From NCBI GenBank assembly GCA_016841905.1, contig JAENYF010000004.1, positions 21,137 to 85,136 of the forward strand: DNA of 64,000 nt. Reading direction: 5' to 3'. Under the pieces are notes generated by a model. That model made no database searches, was not told the origin of the DNA, and saw only the letters and a list, made by a program, of their open reading frames with translations. This DNA is from Desulfoscipio geothermicus (lineage in GTDB: Bacteria > Bacillota > Desulfotomaculia > Desulfotomaculales > Desulfallaceae). A program made the translations under genes and the position numbers. Positions 52,601-62,138 of the stretch are shown in pieces. Numbering within the stretch: position 1 is the stretch's first letter; each line of letters starts with the position of its first letter.

Positions 52601-53440
52601 CTAGCTAATAGGATAATCGCCGTCAAAAACCTGCTCTGCGGGACCGGTCATGTAGATGTGGTTATCCTCCGACCATTCTATGTCCAGCACTCCGTGATAA
52701 AGGTGTACCCGGACAATTCTGCCGGTATACCCATTCAGCACCGCCGCTACCGCAGTAGCACAGGCACCGGTACCACAGGCCAGCGTAGGTCCGGCACCCC
52801 GTTCCCAAACCCGCATACGCACCTCATGTTCATTTAAAACCTGAACAAACTCAACGTTAGTTTTACGGGTAAAGACTGGATGCATTTCTACACGAGGTCC
52901 CCAGTTCTTCAGAGGTACCGCAGCAACATCGGGAACAAAAATGATACAGTGGGGATTACCCATGGACACTGTAGTAATATTAAAAACATCCTCACCAACC
53001 GCCAGCGGTTCATTAATTACGCGACCCGAAGGGCCGTTCATCGGAATCTGCTCTCTATCCAGGTATGGCTCGCCCATATCAACCCGTACCGCCGTAACGA
53101 TGCCGCTACTTACCACCAGCTCAGGCACCTTAATACCCGCCCCGGTTTCCACGGCCATTTTTGTCTGCTGCACTAAACCCCGCTCATAAGCATATTTAGC
53201 CACGCAGCGAATTGCATTGCCGCACATTTCCGCCTCGCTGCCGTCGGAATTAATAATTTGCATAGCCAGATCAGCCTCTTTGCCGGGGCCAATCAACACC
53301 AGGCCGTCTGCGCCCACCCCAAAATTACGGTGACAAATTTTTATCGCCAGCCCGGCCAGGTCACCGGGTAAATCCTGTACCTCATTTTTATTGACCAGAA
53401 TAAAATCGTTGCCCAATCCATGTACTTTGGTAAAAAGCAA
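52601..53440 (-). CDS. dapF: Diaminopimelate epimerase
   Basis: Makes meso-diaminopimelate for peptidoglycan and lysine. It has 279 residues and both catalytic cysteines: [12 protein letters not shown] and [11 protein letters not shown]. It is directly upstream of dapL, forming dapF-dapL-aminotransferase. Confidence 0.97.
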   Translation of the reverse strand: MLFTKVHGLGNDFILVNKNEVQDLPGDLAGLAIKICHRNFGVGADGLVLIGPGKEADLAMQIINSDGSEAEMCGNAIRCVAKYAYERGLVQQTKMAVETGAGIKVPELVVSSGIVTAVRVDMGEPYLDREQIPMNGPSGRVINEPLAVGEDVFNITTVSMGNPHCIIFVPDVAAVPLKNWGPRVEMHPVFTRKTNVEFVQVLNEHEVRMRVWERGAGPTLACGTGACATAVAAVLNGYTGRIVRVHLYHGVLDIEWSEDNHIYMTGPAEQVFDGDYPIS

Positions 53441-53548
53441 AGCTATTTTTCCTCCCTGACGACATTTTCTATATATTTTATACTATAGTTCCCCTCTCGT
53501 CTATTCTTTCCTGCCGACAACAAGAAAGTATACAGGATATCTCATGGC

Positions 53549-53585
53549 AAAAAAAGCCCATGAAGTTAGTGACAAACTTCATGGG
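53549..53585 (-). terminator. Terminator after the P-type ATPase gene
   Basis: Eleven-base arms CCCATGAAGTT/AACTTCATGGG, followed on the minus strand by a run of seven T. It lies 20 bases after the stop at 53606. Confidence 0.92.
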
Positions 53586-53605
53586 ACTGACACACTCAAT
53601 CACTC

Positions 53606-56341
53606 TTAATAGGTTAACCTCTCCTGCCAACCCCTGTAAGGCTGCCAGCGCAGCCAACCGCCCAGGCTAGGCAGCAAAGCTACACTAAAGATGATTAGCC
53701 ATTGAGACAGACTAAGGGGCACCGTATGGAAAACAGGCTGCAGAAAGGGTAAATAATTAATGCTCAGCTGCAGCAGAGTGGAAATAAGTACCGCCCAGAC
53801 CAGCTGCGGGTTGGAGGTTATCCCCAGTTCCCGTATGGTCAGGTGCTCCGAACGACAGGAAAACACATAAAACAGCTGAACAAATACTAGAGTATTAAAA
53901 GCCATCGTGCGTGCTGCATCCAGGTTATTCCCGTTAAAGTAAGCTATGCTGAACACCGCCAGAGTCAGCACGGCCATAATGATACTGCTGCTAATGATGC
54001 GCCGCCCTAACCCGCGGGAAAAAATCGTTTCTTGCAGAGACCGGGGCCGGGTGCGCATGCTCTCCCGGTCAATGGGGTCAACACCCAGAGCCATAGCCGG
54101 CAAACCATCTGTTAAGAGGTTTGTCCAAAGTATCTGTACCGGCAGCAGCGGCAGTGGGAGCCCCCCCAGCACAGCCAACAACACCACTAACATTTCACCT
54201 GCATTGCAAGTGAGCAGGTAACGGATAAATTTACGAATATTTGCGCCAAGCCCTCTGCCCTCCTCCACCGCCGCTGCTAAGGAAGAAAAGTTATCTTCTA
54301 TTAACACCAGGTCGGACGATTCCCTGGCAGCATCAGTGCCGGTAAGACCCAGCGCAATACCTAAGTCAGCCTCTTTAAGGGCGGGGATATCGTCAACCTC
54401 TTCGCCCGTCATAGCCACTATATGCCCCCGGCGTTTTAAGGCCCTGACGATGCGTAACTTATGCCGGGGCGCAACCTGAGCAAAAACCCGCACCTCCCCG
54501 GCCACGGCAGCCAGTTCTTCATCGCTGCTTTGGTCCAGCTGCTCCCCGGTCAGCACCCGGCTGTCGCGGCCCGCTATGCCCATCTCCCAGGCCACGGCCT
54601 GAGCTGTCAAAACGTGATCGCCGGTAATCATGGCTACCCTAATACCGGCCCGCCGGCACCTCTGCACTGCACTGATGGCCGAAGGTCGGGGCGGGTTAAC
54701 CATACCGACCAGCCCCACAAACACCAGGTTGTGCTCAATAGCCTGCGCATCTACTTGCCCGGGGGAAAACCCCGCAGTCAATTCGCGGTAAGCCAGGCCC
54801 AGCACACTCAGCGCGCCATTGGCCATCCTGGCCTGAGCTTCCAGTACGGCAGCCCGGGCATGGGCGTCCAGCAACACTTTACGCCCGTCCCGCTGATAGT
54901 GCGTGCATAATTGCAATATTTCCTCGGGCGCTCCCTTAACCAGGGCCTCAGTTTTACCCGCTTCCCGGTAAATAACCGTCATGCGTTTACGTTCAGCGTC
55001 ATAGGGAATTTCCGCCAGACGCCGCGCTTCCTTTTCCAACCGCTCCCGCCAAACGCCCCCTTTGGCCGCCAGCACCAGCAGAGCGCCGTCCGTAGCATCC
55101 CCGGATATCTGCCAGGCGGCCTCCCGACCTGGTTCGGCTCCTCTAAACAACCCGCCAATAGACATATTATTGCGGTACAGCGTTGCATTATTGCACAGAG
55201 CTGCCACACTTAAGAGCTTGGTTAAATCCATTTCGCCGGGAGCTGTTTCGCCCTTAAACCAACCTTTGGGATCATAGCCCTCCCCGCTGACTTCCAGTTC
55301 CTGCCCGGTCAGGTAGACCTGGCGAACAGTCATCTCATTTTGGGTTAGATTGCCGGTTTTATCGGCACAAATATGGGTGATGCAGCACAGCGTTTCTACA
55401 GCCGGCAGGCGCTTGATGAGCGCTCCTTGGCTAATCATACGCTGTACCCCTACAGCCAGGGCAATGGTCACTAAAGCCGGTAACCCTTCGGGAATGGTCG
55501 CCACAGCCATGCTGAGACCGGTTAGCAGCATCAGGTATGCCGGCTCACCACGCAGAATACCTACCACAACCACCAGGGTGCACACTGCCAGGCAAAAAAA
55601 CACTAACCCGCGGCCCAGCTGGGCCAGTCTTACCTGCAGCAGCGTCGGCTCCTCTTCGGCAACCTGAACCGCACCGGCCCGTTGACCAAGGACCGTGGCC
55701 ATACCCGTAGCTACCACAATACCCTGTCCACGACCGCCGGTCAGCGTTGTCCCCATAAACACCGTGTTACCTTCGTCCGCCGGGCCTGCCGTTGCTTCCA
55801 GAACCCGGGTATGCTTGCGCACCGGTGTGTCTGCACCGGTTAGAACAGTTTCCAGCGCTTCCAGGCACACTGTATGGGTTAGGCGTATATCCGCCGGAAC
55901 CCGGTCTCCCGCCTCCAATAACACAATATCCCCCGGCACCAGCTCGTCAGCGGTAATTTTTCTTTCCAGGCGGTCCCGGATTACCCTGGCCCGCGGCGCA
56001 GCCAGATCCTTAAGCGCTTCCATAGCACGCTCGGCCCGGTATTCCTGCACTACTCCCAATACAACATTGAGCAGCACTACGCCGGCAATGGTCACCGCCT
56101 CAATCCACGCATCCAAAAAACCGCTGATAGCCGTTGCGACCAGCAATACTAAAACAATTAAATCTTTAAACTGGTGTAAAAACATTTGCCATATAGCCAC
56201 CTCAGGGCCTTTTCCCACTATATTGGGTCCGACCCGTTCCAGCCGGCTGCGGGCTTCGCCGTCCGTTAACCCCTTAATTACGTCAACTTCTAAGCGCCTA
56301 GCTGTTTCCAAAGCACTGAGCTTGGACCAAATATCAGGCAT
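53606..56341 (-). CDS. YloB-type P-type cation ATPase with altered catalytic motifs
   Basis: Protein of 911 residues with the full P2A (SERCA/PMCA-like) layout: cation-ATPase N-terminus, actuator domain, about ten membrane segments, and P and N domains. Ion-site motifs look normal: PEGL (284-287), NAGEM in M5 and NLLTDGLPAMALGVDP in M6. The catalytic signatures do not: TGES is TGAD (168-171), DKTGT is DKTGN (327-331; Asp327 kept), DPPR is NPPR (549-552), and TGDGVND is TGEEVDD (645-651). KGAPE (469-473) is intact. The frame is uninterrupted, so this is not simple decay. Position beside rqcH and near yicC-remA-gmk matches Bacillus yloB. It may be a slow or inactive pump or a pseudo-ATPase. Confidence 0.92.
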   Translation of the reverse strand: MPDIWSKLSALETARRLEVDVIKGLTDGEARSRLERVGPNIVGKGPEVAIWQMFLHQFKDLIVLVLLVATAISGFLDAWIEAVTIAGVVLLNVVLGVVQEYRAERAMEALKDLAAPRARVIRDRLERKITADELVPGDIVLLEAGDRVPADIRLTHTVCLEALETVLTGADTPVRKHTRVLEATAGPADEGNTVFMGTTLTGGRGQGIVVATGMATVLGQRAGAVQVAEEEPTLLQVRLAQLGRGLVFFCLAVCTLVVVVGILRGEPAYLMLLTGLSMAVATIPEGLPALVTIALAVGVQRMISQGALIKRLPAVETLCCITHICADKTGNLTQNEMTVRQVYLTGQELEVSGEGYDPKGWFKGETAPGEMDLTKLLSVAALCNNATLYRNNMSIGGLFRGAEPGREAAWQISGDATDGALLVLAAKGGVWRERLEKEARRLAEIPYDAERKRMTVIYREAGKTEALVKGAPEEILQLCTHYQRDGRKVLLDAHARAAVLEAQARMANGALSVLGLAYRELTAGFSPGQVDAQAIEHNLVFVGLVGMVNPPRPSAISAVQRCRRAGIRVAMITGDHVLTAQAVAWEMGIAGRDSRVLTGEQLDQSSDEELAAVAGEVRVFAQVAPRHKLRIVRALKRRGHIVAMTGEEVDDIPALKEADLGIALGLTGTDAARESSDLVLIEDNFSSLAAAVEEGRGLGANIRKFIRYLLTCNAGEMLVVLLAVLGGLPLPLLPVQILWTNLLTDGLPAMALGVDPIDRESMRTRPRSLQETIFSRGLGRRIISSSIIMAVLTLAVFSIAYFNGNNLDAARTMAFNTLVFVQLFYVFSCRSEHLTIRELGITSNPQLVWAVLISTLLQLSINYLPFLQPVFHTVPLSLSQWLIIFSVALLPSLGGWLRWQPYRGWQERLTY

Positions 56342-56454
56342 ATCCTCACCTCTTTTGGATTAATTTACCATGATTATCTAGAAGGATATTCAACTGTAAA
56401 AGAAAATATTACCATTAGTTTTAACTCTGGATAACCGGGGCTGAATAAGATTGT

Positions 56455-56484
56455 TTGACCCTTTTTATGCCCCAATGTTATACT
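56455..56484 (+). promoter_or_regulatory. Promoter of rqcH
   Basis: TTGACC (56455-56460), 18-base spacer, TATACT (56479-56484), about 50 bases before the start, which has a GGAGG ribosome site. Confidence 0.8.
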
Positions 56485-56533
56485 GTAAACGTTAAAGTCG
56501 GTCCAGAAAGAACCATAGCCGGAGGTAACCGCC

Positions 56534-58321
56534 ATGCCTTTTGACGGTCTTTTTTTATACCATGTATGTCACGAACTAAATGCTCAGCTGCTCCAGGGGC
56601 GCATAGAGAAAATCTACCAGCCCGCCCGGGAAGAGATTATTTTAATCGTTAGCAAGCCCCATGGAAAATACCGCTTACTGCTCAATGCCAACGCCCAAAG
56701 CGCCCGGGTGCACCTGACCGAACAATCAACACCCAACCCCGCCTCTCCGCCCATGTTTTGCATGTTTTTGCGCAAACACCTGGAGGGCAGTAAAATCAGT
56801 GGTTTCTATCAGCCCGGATTGGACCGGGTACTGGACATTCGGGTAGACTGCCGCGACGAACTGGGCCGCCCGGCCGAGAAATCACTAATCTGTGAAATAA
56901 TGGGCCGGCACAGCAATATCATCCTGGTCTCACAACCGGACAACATCATCCTGGACGGCATCAGGCGATACGGCCATGCCGTAAGCCGCCACCGGGAAGT
57001 GCTCCCGGGTGAACCTTATATCCCCCCGCCTGAACCGCAAAAAGCCAACCCGCTGACGGTTTTAGAAGATGACTTCAGGGAAACCCTTATGTCCGGCCAA
57101 CTGGATGATAACCTGGCCATCGCCTTACAAAAATCGCTGGATGGTCTCAGCATACCTACCTGCCGGGAGCTGGTTAAACTATCCGGGCTCAACTCCAATA
57201 TCCTCTTAGACCACTGCGGTGAACACGAACTGCGCATGCTTTGGCAGACCTGGCAGCCGCTGGCCTCAGACGCCCGGGAGCATCAGCTGCAGGCTTTGCT
57301 GGTCGGCAATCACCAGGGCGAACCCGTGGAATTTTTCCCCTTTCCCGTGGTAGAGAATGATAGTTTCACCTATACAACCGGCCCGGCCAATGCAATTGCC
57401 GACGAGTTTTTCACCCGCAAGCAGGAACGGGAAGCCGTAAATAAGCAAAGGAACCTGCTGCTGGGTGTGATCAATAAAGAAGCCAAACGCCTCAACAAGA
57501 AACTGGCGCTGCAGAAAAAAAGCGTTGCCGAAGCCGGGCAAGCCGAACGGCTACGCTTGTATGGAGAACTGCTCACCGCCAATATTTATCGATTGGAGCG
57601 GGGCATGCAGGAAATTGAGCTGGAAAACTATTATGACCCGGAGGCTAAACCGGTAGTCGTACCGCTGAATAACGCGCTTACGCCCTCGGAAAATGCCCAA
57701 CATTTTTTTAAAAAATATAACAAGGCCAATAAAACCAAAAAAGCAGCCGGAGAAATGGCCCGGCTCAGTGAAGAGGAATTGGAATATCTGGAGGGTGTGA
57801 AAACTTCTCTAGAGATCGCTGAAAATATGGATGACCTGGCAGAAATACACCGGGAACTGACCAAACAGGGCTATGTTAAAAAACCGCCCGTCAGACCCGG
57901 CAAAAAACGTGAAAAGGAAACCAAAAAGCAAATCAAGCCGCTGCAGTATGTTTCCGGTGAAGGCTTCACCGTACTGGTCGGCAAAAATAACCACCAAAAT
58001 GACACTTTAACGCTAAAGACCGCCGAGGACAGCGATATCTGGCTGCATACCTGCAAAATCCCCGGGTCCCACGTCATCATCCGTACCGCCGGTCGCGAAG
58101 TGCCGGAAAAAACGCTGCTGGAAGCGGCCGCTCTGGCGGCTTATTACAGCCGGGCTCGGGAATCCAGCAAGGTGCCGGTGGATTACACTCTGCGCAAGTA
58201 TGTGAAGAAGCCCAACGGGGCCAAGCCCGGCTACGTGATTTATGAAAAGCAAAAAACGGTTTACGTTGACCCGCGCCCCGATGCTATGCGGCAGGTGGAA
58301 CTTAAAAAGCCGGACAAATAA
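56534..58321 (+). CDS. rqcH: Ribosome quality control protein RqcH (NFACT family)
   Basis: Binds stalled 50S subunits and adds alanine tails that mark the nascent chain for degradation; formerly called fibronectin-binding protein FbpA/YloA. It has 595 residues: NFACT-N (~1-270), a long coiled-coil middle and NFACT-R near the C-terminus (FTVLVGKNNHQNDTLTLKTA, DIWLHTCKIPGSHVIIR). Asp97-Arg98 (GLDRVLDIRV), the pair shown to matter in Bacillus RqcH, are present. It is divergent from the P-type ATPase. Confidence 0.96.
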   Translation: MPFDGLFLYHVCHELNAQLLQGRIEKIYQPAREEIILIVSKPHGKYRLLLNANAQSARVHLTEQSTPNPASPPMFCMFLRKHLEGSKISGFYQPGLDRVLDIRVDCRDELGRPAEKSLICEIMGRHSNIILVSQPDNIILDGIRRYGHAVSRHREVLPGEPYIPPPEPQKANPLTVLEDDFRETLMSGQLDDNLAIALQKSLDGLSIPTCRELVKLSGLNSNILLDHCGEHELRMLWQTWQPLASDAREHQLQALLVGNHQGEPVEFFPFPVVENDSFTYTTGPANAIADEFFTRKQEREAVNKQRNLLLGVINKEAKRLNKKLALQKKSVAEAGQAERLRLYGELLTANIYRLERGMQEIELENYYDPEAKPVVVPLNNALTPSENAQHFFKKYNKANKTKKAAGEMARLSEEELEYLEGVKTSLEIAENMDDLAEIHRELTKQGYVKKPPVRPGKKREKETKKQIKPLQYVSGEGFTVLVGKNNHQNDTLTLKTAEDSDIWLHTCKIPGSHVIIRTAGREVPEKTLLEAAALAAYYSRARESSKVPVDYTLRKYVKKPNGAKPGYVIYEKQKTVYVDPRPDAMRQVELKKPDK

Positions 58322-58413
58322 TGCCTGGGAGTGGAAGACGGGGGAAATTTTCAGGCAAAGAAGAGATACTGATACGCAAAAAAATTAGTTTGCGTAATAA
58401 TGTACCCTGTTTT

Positions 58414-59603
58414 TTACTCAAGATAAATTATATTTTCATCAAACAACGTCAAGGTTTCCAGTCCTCTTTCCCCTACCACACAGGTGTTTTCTACACCCAC
58501 AACACCTTCCGGGAAGATAAATTTCGGTTCTATGGCAATGACCATGTTCTCCTCCAGCGGAGTTTTAAAACCTGGAGCCAGCACCGGCCATTCGTTGAGT
58601 TCTATGCCGATGCCATGGCCAATAAAGGGCACGGGCTCGGAGTAGCCCATAAAATGCTCACCGAAGCCGGATGCGGCCGCCAGGTTCACCGCCTGCCGGT
58701 AAATATCCCCGCACAAAGCCCCCGGCACAGCCAGTTGCTTAACGGCCTCTTGAATACGCAGCGCTGTCTCATGGGCCCGGACAAGTTTATCCGGCAGCCA
58801 GCCGATACAATATACCCGGGTCTGATCTACCATATAACCGTCTATCACCCCTGCATAATCAATCACCACCGGCTCATTCCTGGCAATTTTTTTAAAGCCC
58901 GCCCCCTGGGGGAAGGAAACGCTCACGCCCATCCCCCCGGTGGCACTTTCCATACAACTGGGTATGCCCCCACTGGAGCCGGACAATATGTGACCGTAGT
59001 AAACCCCCTGGTCAAAGCCCCGCATTCTTACAGTACCCGAGTGCCCGGCCAGACGATACACCATCTCCAGCTGGCCCGCCAGTTCTAATTCACTATACCC
59101 TCTTTGATATAATCCCGGGCCCGGGAATACATCGTGTAATTAAGCTGGGCGGCGTCCCGGATCACCTCCAGCTCATAGGCTGACTTAACCATGCGCACCG
59201 TCCGGATTAAACTGCTGATATCGACCGGCTGAGCATCGGGAAATAGCCTTTGCAAGAGCCGGTATAGCGCCGCCGGCAATACGTCCAGCTCCAACCCCAG
59301 GGTAGTTAAATTCTGATAACCATACCCATACTCATTGAGCATTTTGGCCAGGTATTTCACATTAGCCAGGGGAACGATATCTTCCAGTGCCGACTCATCA
59401 CGGGCACGGATAAAGCTTTTCTTCACCATCAACAACGGCCTGCCCTCGGCCGGAATAAACAGGTTGCCGCGCTGGCCCGTACCGGCAAAATAAAACAAAT
59501 CCGCGGAATCTATGATTAACGCGCCGTCAACGCCTTTTTGCTGTAACAGTTTTTGCAATGCGGAAATCCGCCTGAACAGCTCACCTGCTGGAGTCAACCT
59601 CAT
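58414..59603 (-). pseudogene. Xaa-Pro peptidase (M24B), frameshifted
   Basis: The 5' frame (59603-59085) encodes the creatinase-like N-domain and the start of the peptidase (MRLTPAGELFRRISALQ ... AARDYIKEG-type end, SRARDYIKEG). It stops after three odd residues, and the second frame (to 58414) continues as YSELELAGQLEMVYRLAGH. The joined product reads smoothly as IKEG-YSELELAGQ, so one base is missing near 59094. All five metal ligands survive in the second part: two Asp (VIDYAG, MVDQTR), His (GHGIGIELNEWP) and two Glu (AIEPKF, GVENTC). It is either a recent frameshift or a sequencing error; the whole would be about 396 residues. Confidence 0.85.
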
Positions 59604-60053
59604 TTATAGCACCTCTTTTTAAATAATAAAACTAGTTATTATTGCTATGCAATTTCCGATACAGCTTATCCAAAAATAAAACAATGCTTAGAAATTTTGC
59701 CTGCATGTGGCTAGCCGGCCACCGGTACATGCGAAAAAGTTGGTGTATAACGCCGGCACTGTGGTAATCGTTATCAATTCGACTCTGCTGTTATCTTCCA
59801 GGGACGAATACATCATAACGTTAGCCATAATCTTTACCTGTGCCCCATAAACATTATAAAGTAAAATTATAATTATTTAACGCTGTGATGCAAATATTGC
59901 GAGGCAGCATGGCCGGGGATGGTTTTATTGTGCCGTGTTAGCGACAGCTCGCCGTTGGCAGTAATTTAGATAGTCTTTGTAAAAAAATCAAATTGTTAAA
60001 GGAAATTAACACCGGTATGTAGAAAAATGTTATAAATAAAGGAGTGATTAATT
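59604..60053. other. Intergenic region without a supported gene
   Basis: AT-rich 450-base gap between the divergent peptidase remnant and the split-barrel gene. It contains a hairpin GCATGT (59703-59708)/ACATGC (59727-59732) and, near its right end, TATAAA (60031-60036) as a possible -10 with no convincing -35. I see no open frame with a ribosome site. Confidence 0.6.
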
Positions 60054-60455
60054 ATGCCAAAGCTTAACGGTGCCGTGAAAGATGTGTTTGAAAAAACCGC
60101 CATTTATCCTGTAGCCACAGCCTCCAAAGATGGTATCCCCAACGTTGTGCCCATTCACTATGTAAAAATCTATGATGAAGACACTATTCTGCTGGTTGAC
60201 AACTTTATGAATAAAAGCCTGAAAAATATACAGGAAAACCCCCAAATAGCCATCAGTGTTTGGGATATGAACGCAAAGCAGGCTTATCAAATTAAGGGTC
60301 AGGCTACCATTGTCACATCAGGAAAACCATTTGAAGAGGCGATGGCTTGGGTAAAAATAGGAATGCCGGATGTAAACCCTAAATCAGCCATCCTAATGCA
60401 AGTCACCCATATCTATAACACTCAGCCTGGTCCCGATATAGGTAAAGAGTTATAA
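60054..60455 (+). CDS. Pyridoxamine 5'-phosphate oxidase-like flavin protein
   Basis: Protein of 133 residues with the split-barrel fold that binds FMN or a related flavin. Typical segments are YPVATASKDGIPNVVPIHYV, LLVDNFMNKSLKNIQENPQI, AISVWD and YQIKGQATIV. Such short members are common in anaerobes; their substrates are mostly unknown. The start follows AAAGGAGTG. It is followed by a terminator-like hairpin shared with the convergent SLH gene. Confidence 0.88.
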   Translation: MPKLNGAVKDVFEKTAIYPVATASKDGIPNVVPIHYVKIYDEDTILLVDNFMNKSLKNIQENPQIAISVWDMNAKQAYQIKGQATIVTSGKPFEEAMAWVKIGMPDVNPKSAILMQVTHIYNTQPGPDIGKEL

Positions 60456-60465
60456 TCACGCACAT

Positions 60466-60512
60466 AAAAAAGCCGGACATCGCTCAGCGCTAAGCCTAAG
60501 CAATTATCCGGC
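60466..60512 (-). terminator. Terminator after the SLH gene
   Basis: Minus-strand GCCGGA and TCCGGC arms (60507-60512 and 60472-60477) with an inner GCTTAG/CTGAGC pairing, then TTTTTT. It lies at the convergent end of the flavin-protein gene and may serve both. A second small stem, GAACAAC/GTTGTTC (60582-60610), lies just after the SLH stop. Confidence 0.75.
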
Positions 60513-60618
60513 CGGGATATCTGTCTTAGATAAAACGTGGTTCCGGCAGCGCCGGTATCTATATCTATACTGGCTTCATATGAACAACCTGCCATAAAGG
60601 CGTGTTGTTCATTATTTT

Positions 60619-61443
60619 CTACTTGATACTCATTTCAGGCACAGCTTCAGTATAGTCGTCGTCCGATAAAACGTTTTCCTGGTTAGGCAGATTAACAATA
60701 TCTCCCTCGTTACTATCTTTTTCCAAGTCGTCCAGCACTCTAACCATAATGTTAGCCATTTCAGCCCTGGTTATGCTACTTTCAGGCAAGAAATAATCAC
60801 CCTGCCCACCTTTGATATATCCTGCTTGATACATGGCCATAATGTATTTAAGATCATCTTTGTCAATTAGTGAACGATCGGCAAAATTTACGTCAACGTT
60901 ATCAATGGGAGCTAGCTTAAACGCTTTGGCAAATGCGACACATGTTTGAGCCCTAGTGGCCTGCTGTGTGGGATGGGACAGATCCGGGCTGATTACGTTT
61001 AAATACACTGCTTGTTTGACTGAATCTTTGGCCCAGCCGGGAACTTCCTTAAGTTTTTCAGTGTTAATTGCACCACTCACGTTATTATTTTCTTTATTAA
61101 TATAGCTATTGTCCACCAATCTCATTATCAGAGCAATCATTTCCGCCTGACTTATGTTGCTGTTGGGCCTGAATGTGCCGTCATCATAACCTGTGAACAA
61201 CCACATACCCGCTACTCGTTTTATTGGAACACTAGCCCAGTGATCTGCAATGTCCTTAAAATTAACCTTAACCGTAAACTTACCTTCCAAAGTGGCCTTG
61301 TGCTGATTCTCGTATGCCTCTATTGCCTTTACTCTGGTCTGAAACCCTTCACTATTAGAAATGTCTGTCTTGGCCCAAGCTGTACCAGCCGATAAGGTCA
61401 TTAATAACAACCCGGTCGTCATTATAGTGAGGATCCTTTTCAA
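60619..61443 (-). CDS. Secreted protein with three SLH domains
   Basis: Protein of 274 residues with a signal peptide (MKRILTIMTTGLLLMTLSAG, cleavage likely after AWA at 24). Three S-layer homology units follow: ~60-110 (FKDIADHWASVPIKRVAGMW ... FRPNSNISQAEMIALIMRLV), ~131-175, and ~186-240 (FADRSLIDKDDLKYIMAMYQ ... SSITRAEMANIMVRVL). A short acidic tail ends it. There is no further domain, so it may be a structural or accessory wall protein. It is a close paralogue of the truncated SLH gene at the left end. Confidence 0.93.
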   Translation of the reverse strand: MKRILTIMTTGLLLMTLSAGTAWAKTDISNSEGFQTRVKAIEAYENQHKATLEGKFTVKVNFKDIADHWASVPIKRVAGMWLFTGYDDGTFRPNSNISQAEMIALIMRLVDNSYINKENNNVSGAINTEKLKEVPGWAKDSVKQAVYLNVISPDLSHPTQQATRAQTCVAFAKAFKLAPIDNVDVNFADRSLIDKDDLKYIMAMYQAGYIKGGQGDYFLPESSITRAEMANIMVRVLDDLEKDSNEGDIVNLPNQENVLSDDDYTEAVPEMSIK

Positions 61444-61553
61444 ATGTCAAACCCCCTTGTATTACTCTTTTATTAATTGATTCGTAAGCGAGTTTTTATT
61501 TAAGGGGGCCTTCGTTACAATTTTCAGCGGCAGTCTTGAAGGCGTGTATAGTG

Positions 61554-61574
61554 ACACAAGGGGACGGTTCGAGA
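61554..61574 (+). repeat. Possible dispersed-repeat motif
   Basis: The string GTGACACAAGGGGACGGTTC lies between the SLH gene and the DUF1848 remnant. Similar strings recur between genes in many clostridial genomes, often next to transposase-type elements; that is from memory and not tested here. Only one copy was seen in this window. Confidence 0.3.
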
Positions 61575-61686
61575 CCACTGAAAAAGTACCCTTTTTAAGC
61601 CGCCTTAGCGCCTGCCCTAAACAAATAATGTAAATTAATCAGCAACCACCGGTCTGAAAACTTCAAAAGAAGCGCATTTAAACCTT

Positions 61687-62100
61687 TTGAAGGGGATACC
61701 ATCTTGGCTATCCTCTTTAAGTTTACCGCCAGGACCGTTAACTTTGCCTGAATGCGCACACTTTTTAGAACAAATTATTCAAACATTTATTCGCTTGTCA
61801 GAGACAATTGGTCCGGAAAGGGTTATTTGGCGTTATGACCCTATTATTATTACAGAAAAATATCATCAGCAGTATCACTTTAAGGAATTTGCCGTGATGT
61901 GCAACCAATTACAAGGTCATACACACAAGGTTGTAATCAGTTTTTTGGATAATTACCGTAAAGTCTCTAATAACATGAAAGGATTTAATATTGCTGCACA
62001 AAACGAACAGGGCATGGTTGATATTGCCAAGCATTTATCGGATATCGCTAGAGATTACGATTTTATTCATGCTGGCTTCCCGAACATTTTTTGTTCCTAG
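61687..62100 (+). pseudogene. DUF1848 protein remnant
   Basis: From about residue 20, the 137-residue frame matches the middle of DUF1848 proteins: FIRLSETIGPERVIWRYDPI, then KYHQQYHFKEFAVMCNQLQG, HTHKVVISFLDNYRKVSNNM. Intact members are roughly twice as long, with an N-terminal ~120 residues and a cysteine-bearing C-terminus; both are missing. The ORF opens with an unrelated TTG-started stretch and ends FPNIFCS. It is probably non-functional. Confidence 0.75.
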
Positions 62101-62138
62101 TATACTTTTTATACGCAATGAATGGTAATTATGGTTTA

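Noticed and set aside
53606..56341. P-type ATPase as a pseudogene
   Set aside because: The 911-codon frame is uninterrupted, with conserved membrane motifs, a good terminator and the phosphorylated Asp retained, so functional change is more likely than decay.
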